From the NCBI RefSeq assembly GCF_014874065.1, contig NZ_JADBEE010000002.1, forward strand, positions 310,001 through 374,000: a stretch of DNA of 64,000 nucleotides, written 5' to 3'. The translations under genes were made by a program, and so were the position numbers. The notes below the pieces were generated by a model. It made no database searches. It worked only from the letters and a program-made list of their open reading frames with translations, and had not been told where the DNA came from. This DNA is from Nesterenkonia halotolerans. GTDB lineage: Bacteria > Actinomycetota > Actinomycetes > Actinomycetales > Micrococcaceae. Numbering within the stretch: the stretch's first letter is position 1; every line of letters begins with the position of its first letter. Shown one piece after another: positions 7,395 through 16,225 of the stretch.

Positions 7395-7661
7395 TCAGAT
7401 CGCCGATTCCAGAAGGCGCACCAGCTCATCCAGCGCCTGCGCGGCCTGATCGCCGCGGGCGCGCAGCACCACTTCGTCGCCGTGCGCGGCGTCCAGACTC
7501 ATCACACCCAGCAGGCTGTCGGCCTGAACTGAATGCTCTGGTGTGGAGGCCTTGGAGATCTCCACCGGCACCGGTTGAGCCGCGGCCGCATACGCGAACG
7601 CCGCGGCAGGCCGGGCATGAAGCCCAGCCGCCGCGGCGATCACCGCAGTCCGCTCAATCAT
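7395..7661 (-). CDS. ptsH: phosphocarrier protein HPr
   Basis: HPr passes phosphate from Enzyme I to PTS Enzyme II proteins. The 88-residue sequence has AAGLHARPA with His15 at the exact active-site position, and QADSLLGVMSLDA, the segment with the regulatory-serine position (Ser49 here). It is the last gene of the fructose operon and its ATG overlaps the fruA stop by 4 bases. Enzyme I (ptsI) is not in this window. The gene for a SixA-type phosphatase meets it tail to tail. Confidence 0.94.
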   Translation of the reverse strand: MIERTAVIAAAAGLHARPAAAFAYAAAAQPVPVEISKASTPEHSVQADSLLGVMSLDAAHGDEVVLRARGDQAAQALDELVRLLESAI

Positions 7662-9730
7662 GCAGCAGAGGCTACACCCTTCCGTGCCCAGCGCTTCAGT
7701 GCGATCACCGAAAGTGCGGTGACCACCGAACCGGCCAGCACCGCGACCAGGAACAGCCAGAAGTTGTCGATGGCGAACGGCACGAAGATGCCGCCGTGTG
7801 GGGCGTAGGAGGTGACGCCGAAGGCCATGGTCATCGCGCCGGTGACGGCACCGCCGACCATGGAGGCTGGCAGCACGCGCAGCGGGTCGGCTGCGGCGAA
7901 CGGAATCGCGCCCTCAGAGATGAACGCAGCGCCGAGGAGCACGGCGGTCTTGCCGTTCTCCCGTTCCGCCGCGCTGAACAGGCGGGAGTCGATGAACGTG
8001 GCGAATGCCATGCCCAGCGGCGGGACCATGCCGGCGGCCATGACCGTGGCCATGATCATCAGTGGACCGGTGTTGCCATCCGCGACGGCGCCCGAGAGGC
8101 CGGCCACGGCGAAGGAGTACGCCACCTTGTTGAGCGGTCCACCGAGGTCGAAGCACATCATCAGACCAAGGATGATGCCGAGCAGGATGGCGGCGGAACC
8201 GGTCATCCCGTTGAGCCAGCCCTCGAGAGCTGAGGTCAGTCCGGCGATCGGACCGCCGAGCACCAGCAGCATCAGGCCACCGGCCACCAGGGTGGCCACC
8301 AGCGGGATGATCACGACGGGCATCAGTCCGGCGAGCCAGCGCGGCACGCTGAGCTTGCGGAACCACAGCGCCACCGCACCGGCGAGGACGCCGCCGACGA
8401 TGCCGCCGATGAAGCCAGCCTCCATGGTCAGCGCGATTGCGCCGGCGGTGAAGCCGGGGGCGATGCCGGGACGGTCGGCCATGCCGAACGCGATGTAGCC
8501 GGCCAGTGCGGGGACCAGGAAGCCCATCGCGGTGCTGCCGAGGGTGAAGAAGACCGCCCCCAGGTAGCCGCCGAGTGCCCCGGCGCCGCGGAAGTCCTCG
8601 GGCAGCTGATCAGGTGTGGGCAGGTTCCACAGAGTGTTCCCGAGGGTCACATCTGTGGCCACCTCGGTGATGCTGTACCCGCCGAGGAGGAAGCCCAGCG
8701 CCATGAGCAGACCACCCGCGGCGACGAAGGGGATCATGTAGCTGACGCCGGTCATCAGGACCCGCTGGGTCGCGCGCCCGAAGCTCTCACGCTCGCCACT
8801 GGCAGCTGTATTGCCATCGGAGTCGCCGGATCCACCCGAGGGGACGACGGCGGCGTTCGGGTTCTTCGCCGCGGCCAGCGCCTCGGCGATCATCTTGGCG
8901 GGCTCATCGATGCCGCGCTTGACCCGTGAGGCGATGACCGGCTTGCCGGCGAACCGGTGCCGATCACGCACGTCCACGTCCGTGGCGAAGATGACGGCGT
9001 CGGCGGCGGCGATGGTCTCGGTGCCCAAGGGGGTCGCTCCGGAGGAGCCCTGAGTCTCGACGTGGAGCTCCACGCCTGCTTCCTTCGCGGCCTTCTTCAG
9101 CGAGTCAGCAGCCATATACGTGTGCGCGATGCCGGTGGGGCAGGCCGTCACGGCCACGAGGCGGCCCACCGTCGTCGTCGATGAGGGAGCCTCGGCAGTC
9201 GGGGCGGCAGTGCTGGCGCCTGCACTCGTCTCGGAGCCTCCACCGGAGCCGCGGCCGCCGGCCGAGGCGGTGACCGGTGCGGGCTGCACCGCTTCGGCCA
9301 CCAGGTCCACCACGCGCTGTTCAGAGTCAGCTCCGCGCAGATCGGCGAGGAACTCGTCATTGATCAGCGAGGTCGCCAGGGCGGAGAGGATCTTCAGGTG
9401 TGCCTGGTCCGCGCCGTCGGGGGCGGCGATCATGAAGACCAGATCGGCCGGGCCATCGGAGGAGCCGAAGTCCACGGGCTCCGCCAGTCGGGCGAAGGCC
9501 AGAGTGGCTTCAGTGACGGCTCCGGTGCGGCAATGCGGGATGGCGATGCCACCGGGCATGCCGGTCTCGGAGGTCTCCTCGCGCGCCCAGACATCAGCGG
9601 CGAGTTCCTGGACATTGGCGCTGCGTCCGGCGGAGCCGACGAGCGCGGCGAGGGCATCGATGACCTCGCGCTTGCTGCCGGCGGTGAGCCGGTCGAGGCT
9701 CACCAGCTCCGGCGTGATGATGGTATTCAT
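7658..9730 (-). CDS. fruA: fructose-specific PTS Enzyme IIABC
   Basis: The protein imports fructose and phosphorylates it at C1. The 690 residues hold three domains in order: IIA at about 1-150 with GGIAIPHCRTGAV (phospho-His), IIB at about 185-285 with VAVTACPTGIAHTYMAAD (phospho-Cys), and IIC from about 325 with eight to ten hydrophobic segments, including FGRATQRVLMTGVSYM and DLGGPLNKVAY. Flexible Ser/Ala/Thr-rich linkers separate the domains. Its start overlaps the fruK stop by 4 bases and its stop overlaps ptsH, so translation of the operon is coupled. Confidence 0.95.
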   Translation of the reverse strand: MNTIITPELVSLDRLTAGSKREVIDALAALVGSAGRSANVQELAADVWAREETSETGMPGGIAIPHCRTGAVTEATLAFARLAEPVDFGSSDGPADLVFMIAAPDGADQAHLKILSALATSLINDEFLADLRGADSEQRVVDLVAEAVQPAPVTASAGGRGSGGGSETSAGASTAAPTAEAPSSTTTVGRLVAVTACPTGIAHTYMAADSLKKAAKEAGVELHVETQGSSGATPLGTETIAAADAVIFATDVDVRDRHRFAGKPVIASRVKRGIDEPAKMIAEALAAAKNPNAAVVPSGGSGDSDGNTAASGERESFGRATQRVLMTGVSYMIPFVAAGGLLMALGFLLGGYSITEVATDVTLGNTLWNLPTPDQLPEDFRGAGALGGYLGAVFFTLGSTAMGFLVPALAGYIAFGMADRPGIAPGFTAGAIALTMEAGFIGGIVGGVLAGAVALWFRKLSVPRWLAGLMPVVIIPLVATLVAGGLMLLVLGGPIAGLTSALEGWLNGMTGSAAILLGIILGLMMCFDLGGPLNKVAYSFAVAGLSGAVADGNTGPLMIMATVMAAGMVPPLGMAFATFIDSRLFSAAERENGKTAVLLGAAFISEGAIPFAAADPLRVLPASMVGGAVTGAMTMAFGVTSYAPHGGIFVPFAIDNFWLFLVAVLAGSVVTALSVIALKRWARKGVASAA

Positions 9731-10836
9731 GATGTCTCCACATTCGCGGTAGCGGTTGTTCGGGGGATGATGATGAGCTGTTCGGTGCTGAGATGTTCGG
9801 TCGTGAGCTGGTCGGGTGTGGGCATGACGGAACCGGGCAGCTCTGCCGCGGCACGTCCCATGGCCATGGCGTGCTTCAGAGAATCCGTGGGTGAGCCGCC
9901 GGACTGCGCCGAGGCGAGGTACCCGGCGAGTGAGGCATCGCCTGCGCCCACGGTGGAGCGCAGCGTGATCGGTGGTCCCCAGGCGCGCAGCGCGAGCGCA
10001 GGCTCGGCCATTTCTGCTGAGTTGTCCACGGACGAGTGCGGGATGAGCACCGCGCCGTGTGCACCCAGAGTGATCAGCGCCGAGCGTGCTCCGCAGTTCT
10101 GCAGTTCGACGGCGAGCTGGGCGGCGCGCATCGGATCGGCTTCCAGCGCCTCGGCCTGGGCCTGCTCATCGACGCCGGAGCCGAGGCTCGAACCTATGTC
10201 GTGCGCCGCGTCAGCACCCGCTGCGGGCCCGGAGGCCCCCAGCATCGCCGCGTGCAGCTCGAGCAGTTCCTCGGCATTGGGCTTGATCAGATCCGGTGCC
10301 GCCGACAGTGCTGCGGCAAGCGGCGCACCCGAGGTGTCCAGCGCGATCAGCGGCGCCTGCTCCCCGAAGGTCTCCCGCAGCGCCGTGATGGCCTGTGCGT
10401 AGAAGTCCTCAGGGACTCCGGGCGGAAGCGATCCGGCCAGAGCCACCCAGGTGGCACCCTCGGAGGTCTCCAGCAGTAGCTGCAGCAGCGCCTCGGTGAG
10501 CGCGGCGTCGAAGTCTGGACCGGGCTCGTTGATCTTGGTGGTGACCCCGGCCTGATCCGTGATGGCGGTGTTGGTGCGCAGCGGCGCGCCCAGCGGCAGT
10601 GCGCGGGCCGGAACCTGGATCTCCTGCAGCGCCAGCAGCACCGCGTCCCCGGCGTCACCGGGAAGTACGGCGAGTGACGGCACCCCGGCGGCGGTGAGAG
10701 CGCGGGAGATGTTGACTCCCTTGCCTCCCGGTTCGGCAGAGTGTCCGACGGCGCGCTGGACGGCCCCGGGGCGCAGGGGAGCATCGAGCGCCAGCGTCTT
10801 GTCCAGGCTCGGGTTGGGGGTGAAGGTGACGATCAC
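9727..10836 (-). CDS. fruK: 1-phosphofructokinase
   Basis: FruK phosphorylates fructose 1-phosphate to fructose 1,6-bisphosphate. The pfkB-family marks are VTFTPNPSLDKTL at the N-terminus, PGGKGVNISRALTAAG for substrate binding, and STVGAGDASLAGYLAS, the C-terminal GAGD motif with the catalytic Asp. At 369 residues it is about 50 longer than usual; the excess is an Ala/Gly/Asp-rich insert of roughly 45 residues after PNAEELLEL and a C-terminal tail rich in Thr. The GTG start overlaps the deoR stop by 4 bases. Confidence 0.93.
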   Translation of the reverse strand: MIVTFTPNPSLDKTLALDAPLRPGAVQRAVGHSAEPGGKGVNISRALTAAGVPSLAVLPGDAGDAVLLALQEIQVPARALPLGAPLRTNTAITDQAGVTTKINEPGPDFDAALTEALLQLLLETSEGATWVALAGSLPPGVPEDFYAQAITALRETFGEQAPLIALDTSGAPLAAALSAAPDLIKPNAEELLELHAAMLGASGPAAGADAAHDIGSSLGSGVDEQAQAEALEADPMRAAQLAVELQNCGARSALITLGAHGAVLIPHSSVDNSAEMAEPALALRAWGPPITLRSTVGAGDASLAGYLASAQSGGSPTDSLKHAMAMGRAAAELPGSVMPTPDQLTTEHLSTEQLIIIPRTTATANVETS

Positions 10837-11636
10837 TGGGTGCCCGCCACAATGACAGGCACACCGGCGTCGGCCAGGGCGTGGGCGAGCTCGGCATGCG
10901 GCTCGGCGTCGGTGATCAACACATCGATCTCCTCCAGGGTTGCGAACTGTACGAGCGTGCGGAGACCGAGCTTGCTGGAATCCGCCAGCAGAATGACCTG
11001 ACGCGCGGCACGGACCAGGCCCGATTTCACCGCAGCCTCAGCAGTGTCAGGAGTGGAGAGTCCGAAGCCCGCGTCGACTCCGTTGGTGCCGATGAACGCG
11101 ACATCCGCCTGCCGTCGGGCAAGGGTCGCAACGGCGGAAGCGCCGACCACGGCGCCAGTGATCCCGCGGACCTTGCCGCCGAGCACCTCGACATCGAGGG
11201 AGGTCACCTCGGCCAGCTTCTGGGCGATCGGCACCGAGCTGGTGGTCAGAAAACGAGTGTGGTGGTGCTCGCCGGTCGGTCCTGTGGCCAACAGATCGGC
11301 GAGTGCCTCCGTGGTGGTGCCGGCATCGAGCAGCAGCGAGGCGTCGGGGGAGGACGGGACGAAGCTCAGCGCTTCCCGAGCGATGTCCTGCTTCTGTGCT
11401 GAGTGCTCGCTCTGCCGCTGACGCAGCGAGGTCTCTCGCCGCGAAGGGCTGGAGCTGGCCACCGCACCCCCATGGACACGCTGGAGTGAACCAGCGGTCT
11501 CGAGCTGATCCAGGTCACGTCGAACCGTCTCTTTGGTGACCTTCAGATCCCGGGCGATCTCCTGGACGGTGATCGTGCCGCTGCGGCGCAGCCGATCCAG
11601 GATCCGCTCGTGACGCTCCGGGGCGAGCAGTGTCAT
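10833..11636 (-). CDS. DeoR-family transcriptional regulator of the fructose operon
   Basis: A 267-residue DeoR repressor. The N-terminal helix-turn-helix is TITVQEIARDLKVTKETVRR with DLDQLETAGSLQRVHGGA, the DeoR signature; the C-terminal sugar-phosphate sensor domain has LLLDAGTTTEALADLL and FIGTNGVDAGFGLSTPD. The start at 11636 is chosen because ATGGAG lies 6-7 bases upstream; an in-frame ATG 12 bases further up is possible. It is the first gene of the deoR-fruK-fruA-ptsH operon, and by analogy with FruR proteins it likely responds to fructose 1-phosphate and represses its own operon. Confidence 0.9.
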   Translation of the reverse strand: MTLLAPERHERILDRLRRSGTITVQEIARDLKVTKETVRRDLDQLETAGSLQRVHGGAVASSSPSRRETSLRQRQSEHSAQKQDIAREALSFVPSSPDASLLLDAGTTTEALADLLATGPTGEHHHTRFLTTSSVPIAQKLAEVTSLDVEVLGGKVRGITGAVVGASAVATLARRQADVAFIGTNGVDAGFGLSTPDTAEAAVKSGLVRAARQVILLADSSKLGLRTLVQFATLEEIDVLITDAEPHAELAHALADAGVPVIVAGTQ

Positions 11637-11649
11637 GCGAAGCTCCATT

Positions 11650-11720
11650 TCAGTGACCCACACCACTTTCCTGTGGGTTTAGACACACTTTATCTGTGTT
11701 TGCCTGTGTATGCAACAGGT
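11650..11720 (-). promoter_or_regulatory. repeat-rich control region of the fru operon
   Basis: Read on the plus strand, CTGTGTTTGC (11694-11703) is followed directly by CTGTGTATGC (11704-11713), and CTGTGGGTTT lies at 11671. CCCACA and TGTGGG (11657-11662, 11672-11677) are inverted around 9 bases, and ACACA/TGTGT (11683-11687, 11695-11699) around 7 bases. Repeats with 10-bp spacing upstream of a deoR gene are what a self-regulating DeoR operator looks like; binding is inferred. Confidence 0.5.
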
Positions 11721-11786
11721 TTCGTGAACTTCACGGGGAGCACGTGAGAACTACTCGCACGCTTGGACTCGGCATAGCATTGTGAT

Positions 11787-12842
11787 ATGTCTCACCATCA
11801 TGAAGCCGACAGCGCTCACGTCCCAGGCGTGCTGGTCGGTATTGACGGGTCGGCGGGCAGTGAGCGCGCCTTCACAGTGGGACTGATGATCGCGAAGCAG
11901 CGTGAGTGGCCACTGCGTCTCATCGGCACCTTTTCTCGACCGGTGGTGACCGATGACTACTACGTCAGAGCGTTGGACAGCTACCGCAGTGAAGCCGCGG
12001 GCACGGTTCAAGAGGTTCTGGACAGATACTCGGCCCGTGCCGCGGAGGCCGGAGTCGAGGTCAGCTCCCGCACCGCGGAGGGTGATCCCGGCGGGACCTT
12101 GGTCGACGAGAGCAGCGAAGCTCACGTGGCCGTGGTCGGCAAACGGGGCCGCAATCGCTTTGCCGGACGTTTTCTGGGCAGCGTGTCGAACAAGTTGGCA
12201 GCCCACGCGCATTGCCCGACCCTGGTGGTGCCGGAACGATGGGAGGCCGGCGCGCCGACCGAGCTGATGGCCCCTCCGCAGGAACGTCCCGGCGGGGAGG
12301 GTGCGGAGGAGGAACCGGTGGAGCTCATGGAGGAGTCGGTCTCCCGGGAGCACTCACGGCGATCCTTTGCCAATGTGACCGACGAGCTGAACTTCGATGC
12401 AGAGATCGTCGTCGGCGTCGATGTGGGTGATCGCGCCACCGACGTCGTGCATCTCGCGGCCGACGCCGCGGCCCTGACCAAGAGCCCGCTGACCCTGGTG
12501 TCTGCGGCTCCGCTGAACGCTCAGGGTCACTGGTATCCCAACACCGTGGAGCACAACCTCGAACTGCCGAACCTGCGCCGTCGCTACACCGATCACCTGG
12601 AAGCGATGGCTCAAGAGGTGGCGGCGAAGTCCCCGACGGTGACCGTGCGCTGGCAGTTCTTCGACGGTTCCCCCGCGGGGGTGCTCTCCGAGGCCTCCCG
12701 CACTGCGACGCTGCTGGTGATCGGCACCCGGGGTCATGGAGGCTTCGCCGGACTCCTGCTGGGTTCGGTGAGTCAGGCCGTGTTGAGCCGGGCCGTCTGT
12801 CCGGTGCTGGTGATCCCCACCCATAAGCCCCGCAAACACTGA
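11787..12842 (+). CDS. tandem universal stress protein
   Basis: A 351-residue protein made of two Usp domains, about residues 5-150 and 205-348. Each has a beta-strand VLVGIDGS or IVVGVDVG at the start and a G-x2-G-x9-G-S ATP-binding loop near the end: GKRGRNRFAGRFLGS and GTRGHGGFAGLLLGS. A Glu-rich linker of about 50 residues joins them. Such proteins bind ATP and help under starvation or hypoxia. TAGCAT ends 6 bases before the ATG, so the message is probably leaderless. A second tandem Usp protein is encoded near 51 kb. Confidence 0.93.
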   Translation: MSHHHEADSAHVPGVLVGIDGSAGSERAFTVGLMIAKQREWPLRLIGTFSRPVVTDDYYVRALDSYRSEAAGTVQEVLDRYSARAAEAGVEVSSRTAEGDPGGTLVDESSEAHVAVVGKRGRNRFAGRFLGSVSNKLAAHAHCPTLVVPERWEAGAPTELMAPPQERPGGEGAEEEPVELMEESVSREHSRRSFANVTDELNFDAEIVVGVDVGDRATDVVHLAADAAALTKSPLTLVSAAPLNAQGHWYPNTVEHNLELPNLRRRYTDHLEAMAQEVAAKSPTVTVRWQFFDGSPAGVLSEASRTATLLVIGTRGHGGFAGLLLGSVSQAVLSRAVCPVLVIPTHKPRKH

Positions 12843-12850
12843 CGCTCGCG

Positions 12851-12903
12851 CACACAGAAAAGCACCCTCCGAATCTGCTGATCCGAAGGGTGCCATCTGT
12901 GTG
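12851..12903. terminator. bidirectional terminator between usp and tRNA-Arg
   Basis: A nested hairpin: outer arms CACACAGA (12851-12858) and TCTGTGTG (12896-12903) enclose inner arms GCACCCTCCGAAT (12862-12874) and ATCCGAAGGGTGC (12881-12893), with a 6-nt loop. It lies between convergent transcripts. AAAA on one side of the inner stem gives a short T run on the minus strand. Confidence 0.75.
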
Positions 12904-12911
12904 TTCTGCAG

Positions 12912-12985
<74 letters not shown>

Positions 12986-13293
12986 ATCTTCACTTTTTAT
13001 CTTTGATCGCTCGGCGATCTCGACCTAGAAGACTATACACGGCACCTCAGGGGCCGACAAATCACTTCCAGTCGCAGTTCGGTGGAACCCGCCGTCGTCG
13101 TGTTTTACAGTCCCGTCATCTGGGAACGCTACAGTGGACTACAGCTGGTCCCCATCGGTGTTGACGGGGATGCAGGGATGCGTGTCGCACAGTGTTGTGC
13201 ACACCCGGAACGTTCACACGTTCCAGTCCTTGGGTCCTGGTCTCGCCAACCAGGAGGGGGTCAGTACGAACCTGTACCCAATGGAGGGAAACA
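12986..13293. promoter_or_regulatory. pckG: 308-bp gap: tRNA-Arg promoter and long pckG leader
   Basis: No gene is seen here. On the minus strand TATAGT (13032-13037) can start tRNA-Arg. On the plus strand TACAGT (13130-13135) is the best -10 element for pckG, which would leave a leader of about 150 nt. That leader holds GGAACGT/ACGTTCC inverted around TCAC (13207-13224) and CCTGGT/ACCAGG around 7 bases (13236-13254). Either could be an operator or an RNA hairpin. Confidence 0.45.
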
Positions 13294-15168
13294 ATGGTCA
13301 ACACCGTTGCAACGGCGCCCGGTGCGAATCAGACCACGGATTCCAGGACGACAGGTCCTGCGAACACGGCTGATGCTCCCACCACGCACACCCCGCTGCT
13401 GAACTTCGTCGAAGAGATCGCAGCGCTGGCCCAGCCCGAGAGCATCCACTGGGTGGACGGCTCTGAAGAAGAACACCGCAGACTCACCGATCAACTGGTG
13501 GAAGCCGGCACGTTCACCCGACTGACCAGCCCGGATTTCCCGGACTCCTTCGCGGCATTCTCCGATCCGGCAGATGTGGCACGCGTGGAATCTCGCACGT
13601 TCATCTGCTCCGAGAAGGAGCGCGACGCCGGATTCACCAACAACTGGGTCGACCCTGCCGAGATGCGCGAGAAGCTCCAGGGCGTCTTCGCCGGAGCCAT
13701 GCAGGGCCGCACCATGTACGTGATTCCCTTCGTGATGGGCCACCTCGACGCCGAGGATCCCAAATTCGGAGTGGAGATCACCGATTCTGCCTATGTGGTG
13801 ACCAGCATGCGCATCATGGCGCGGATCGGCACCGAGGTGCTGCGCAAGATCGAGGAGCTCGACGCGTTCTTCGTCCCCGCCGTCCACTCGGTGGGTGCGC
13901 CGCTGGAACCCGGGCAGAGCGATGTTTCCTGGCCCTGCAACGAGGAGAAGTACATCGTGCACTTCCCGGAGAGTCGGGAGATCTGGTCCTACGGCTCCGG
14001 CTACGGCGGCAACGCCCTGCTGGGCAAGAAGTGCTACGCGCTGCGCATCGCCTCGGTGATGGCGCGGGATGAGGGCTGGCTCGCCGAGCACATGCTCATC
14101 CTGAAGCTGACCAGCCCGGCGAACCGAAGTTACTTCATCGCCGGGGCCTTCCCCTCGGCCTGCGGGAAGACCAACCTTGCACTCATCGACCCCACCCTCG
14201 AAGGGTGGAAGGCCGAGACCCTGGGCGATGACATCACCTGGATCCGACCGGGCCACGAGGGAGAGCTCCGTGTGGTGAACCCCGAGTCGGGCTACTTCGG
14301 GGTCGCCCCGGGCACCGGGTGGCACACCAACGCCAACGCCATGCGGGCGATCGCGAAGGGCAACTCGGTGTTCACCAACTGTGCGCTCACCGACGATGGG
14401 GGAGTGTGGTGGGAAGGCATGACCGAGCAGCCTCCCGCACACCTCACGGATTGGCGCGGGGAGGACTGGACGCCGGATTCGGATCTGCCGGCGGCCCATC
14501 CCAATGCGCGCTTCTGCACCCCGATCGATCAGACCGACATGCTCGCCGAGGAGTACTTCGAGCCCAACGGTGTGAAGCTTGACGCGATCCTCTTCGGCGG
14601 CCGACGCAAGACCACCGTCCCGCTGGTCACACAGGCGCGCGACTGGAACCACGGCATCTTCTTCGGCGCCACGCTCTCCTCGGAGACCACCGCGGCCGCC
14701 GAGGGGCAGGTGGGCACTGTGCGCCGGGACCCCATGGCCATGCTTCCGTTCATCGGCTACGACGCCGGCGACTACCTCAAGCACTGGGTGGAGGTCTCCA
14801 GCCAGGCAGACCCGGAGAAGCTGCCGGAGATCTTCCTGGTCAACTGGTTCCGCAAGGGCCGCGACGGCAAGATCGCCTGGCCCGGATTCGCCGAGAACTC
14901 CCGGGTGCTCAAATGGGTCACCGAACGCCTGGAGGGTGGCGGCGCGGCCGTGGAGACTCCCATCGGCTTCACGCCCAGGATGGACGGACTGGACCTCACG
15001 GGACTGGAGATCACCCCCGAACAGCTCGAGGATTCGATCACCGTCTACCGGGACGAATGGCTGACCGAACTGGAGGGGATCGATGAGTGGTTCGCCGAGT
15101 TCGGCGATTCCCTGCCGAAGTCCATCGCGGCCGAGACCGAGGAGCTGCGCCGTCGTCTGCAGTCCTGA
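13294..15168 (+). CDS. pckG: phosphoenolpyruvate carboxykinase (GTP)
   Basis: PckG converts oxaloacetate and GTP to PEP, CO2 and GDP, the first step of gluconeogenesis. The 624-residue cytosolic enzyme has the GTP-class kinase-1a loop [12 protein letters not shown], the substrate region [19 protein letters not shown], and [30 protein letters not shown] is also typical. The ATG at 13294 has GGAGGG 6 bases upstream. The 30-residue Thr/Ala-rich N-terminal extension before [11 protein letters not shown] is common in actinobacterial versions. It is transcribed alone; agmatinase is convergent behind it. Confidence 0.97.
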   Translation: MVNTVATAPGANQTTDSRTTGPANTADAPTTHTPLLNFVEEIAALAQPESIHWVDGSEEEHRRLTDQLVEAGTFTRLTSPDFPDSFAAFSDPADVARVESRTFICSEKERDAGFTNNWVDPAEMREKLQGVFAGAMQGRTMYVIPFVMGHLDAEDPKFGVEITDSAYVVTSMRIMARIGTEVLRKIEELDAFFVPAVHSVGAPLEPGQSDVSWPCNEEKYIVHFPESREIWSYGSGYGGNALLGKKCYALRIASVMARDEGWLAEHMLILKLTSPANRSYFIAGAFPSACGKTNLALIDPTLEGWKAETLGDDITWIRPGHEGELRVVNPESGYFGVAPGTGWHTNANAMRAIAKGNSVFTNCALTDDGGVWWEGMTEQPPAHLTDWRGEDWTPDSDLPAAHPNARFCTPIDQTDMLAEEYFEPNGVKLDAILFGGRRKTTVPLVTQARDWNHGIFFGATLSSETTAAAEGQVGTVRRDPMAMLPFIGYDAGDYLKHWVEVSSQADPEKLPEIFLVNWFRKGRDGKIAWPGFAENSRVLKWVTERLEGGGAAVETPIGFTPRMDGLDLTGLEITPEQLEDSITVYRDEWLTELEGIDEWFAEFGDSLPKSIAAETEELRRRLQS

Positions 15169-15196
15169 CCGCTGTCGTCCTCTGCCAGGCGCGACG

Positions 15197-16177
15197 TCAG
15201 GCTGAAGGCGCTCCCGCGCCCATGGCGGAGAGGAGCTCGTAGAGCACGTGGGCCGCGGCGATGCCGGTGAGCTGCGCGTGATCATAGGCCGGTGCGACCT
15301 CGACGACGTCGACCCCGACGATGTTCTGGTCGCTCATCGCGCGGATGATCCGCAGCAGCTCCCGGCTGGTCAGGCCACCGGCCTCGGGCGTCCCCGTGCC
15401 GGGGGCGTGGGCGGGGTCGAGCACGTCGATGTCCACCGAGATGTACACCGGTCTGCCGGCGAGGCGCTGCTTCAGCCGGGAGATCGCTGCGGGGACCCCG
15501 TGTTCCTCGATGAACTCGGTGGTGGTGATCTGAAAGCCGAGCCGGGCGTCGTCGTCGAGGTCGCCCTTGCCGTAGAGCGGACCGCGGATCCCCAGGTGGG
15601 CGCTCGCGGTGAGGTCGATGAACCCATCCTCGGCGGCGCGCCGGAACGGGGTTCCATGGGTCAGCGGGGCACCGAAGTAGGTGTCCCAGGTGTCCAAATG
15701 GGCGTCGGCGTGCAGCACCGCGACTGGGCCGTGTTTCTCGGCGGCGGCGCGCAGCAGCGGGTAGGCGATCGTGTGGTCCCCGCCGATCACCGCCAGCCTG
15801 GGTGCCCGGGTCAGCAGCTCCGTGGCGCCCTGGTACACCTGCTCCATCGCTTCATCCAGGTCGAAGGGATTCGCCACGATGTCACCGGCGTCGGCCACCT
15901 GCTGGACCGCGAAGGGCGCGATGTCCTGGGCGGGGTTGTAGGGACGCAGCAGCCGCGAGGACTCCCGCACGTGCGCGGGCCCGAAGCGGGCGCCGGGCCG
16001 ATAGCTCACCCCGGAGTCGAAGGGCACCCCGGCCACCGCGATGTCCGCTGTGCCCACCGTCTCGAGCAGCGGAAGCAGCGCGAAGCTCGCCGGCCCGGCG
16101 AAGCGAGGGGTCCGGGAACTGTCGCGCGGTCCCACCGGTGAGCTGGGGTGATCTGCGGAGGCGTCGTGGGTGCTCAT
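15197..16177 (-). CDS. speB: agmatinase-family ureohydrolase
   Basis: A 326-residue manganese enzyme of the arginase superfamily, hydrolysing a guanidino compound to an amine and urea. The binuclear metal ligands are all present: [15 protein letters not shown] and [14 protein letters not shown]. The N-terminal [18 protein letters not shown] and C-terminal [19 protein letters not shown] fit agmatinase, guanidinobutyrase and guanidinopropionase alike, so the exact substrate is open and the symbol is by family. It lies 48 bp after a BCCT transporter gene on the same strand and is probably in one operon with it. Confidence 0.88.
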   Translation of the reverse strand: MSTHDASADHPSSPVGPRDSSRTPRFAGPASFALLPLLETVGTADIAVAGVPFDSGVSYRPGARFGPAHVRESSRLLRPYNPAQDIAPFAVQQVADAGDIVANPFDLDEAMEQVYQGATELLTRAPRLAVIGGDHTIAYPLLRAAAEKHGPVAVLHADAHLDTWDTYFGAPLTHGTPFRRAAEDGFIDLTASAHLGIRGPLYGKGDLDDDARLGFQITTTEFIEEHGVPAAISRLKQRLAGRPVYISVDIDVLDPAHAPGTGTPEAGGLTSRELLRIIRAMSDQNIVGVDVVEVAPAYDHAQLTGIAAAHVLYELLSAMGAGAPSA

Positions 16178-16225
16178 AGTGGCCCATTCTTGCGCAGAAG
16201 CGGGTTGGGTGGGCGCAGGGTGACC

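Noticed and set aside
13261..15285. Long open frame on the strand opposite pckG
   Set aside because: In GC-rich DNA the frame opposite a real gene often stays open. Its translation is rich in His, Gly and Arg with no domain, and pckG on the other strand matches its family throughout.
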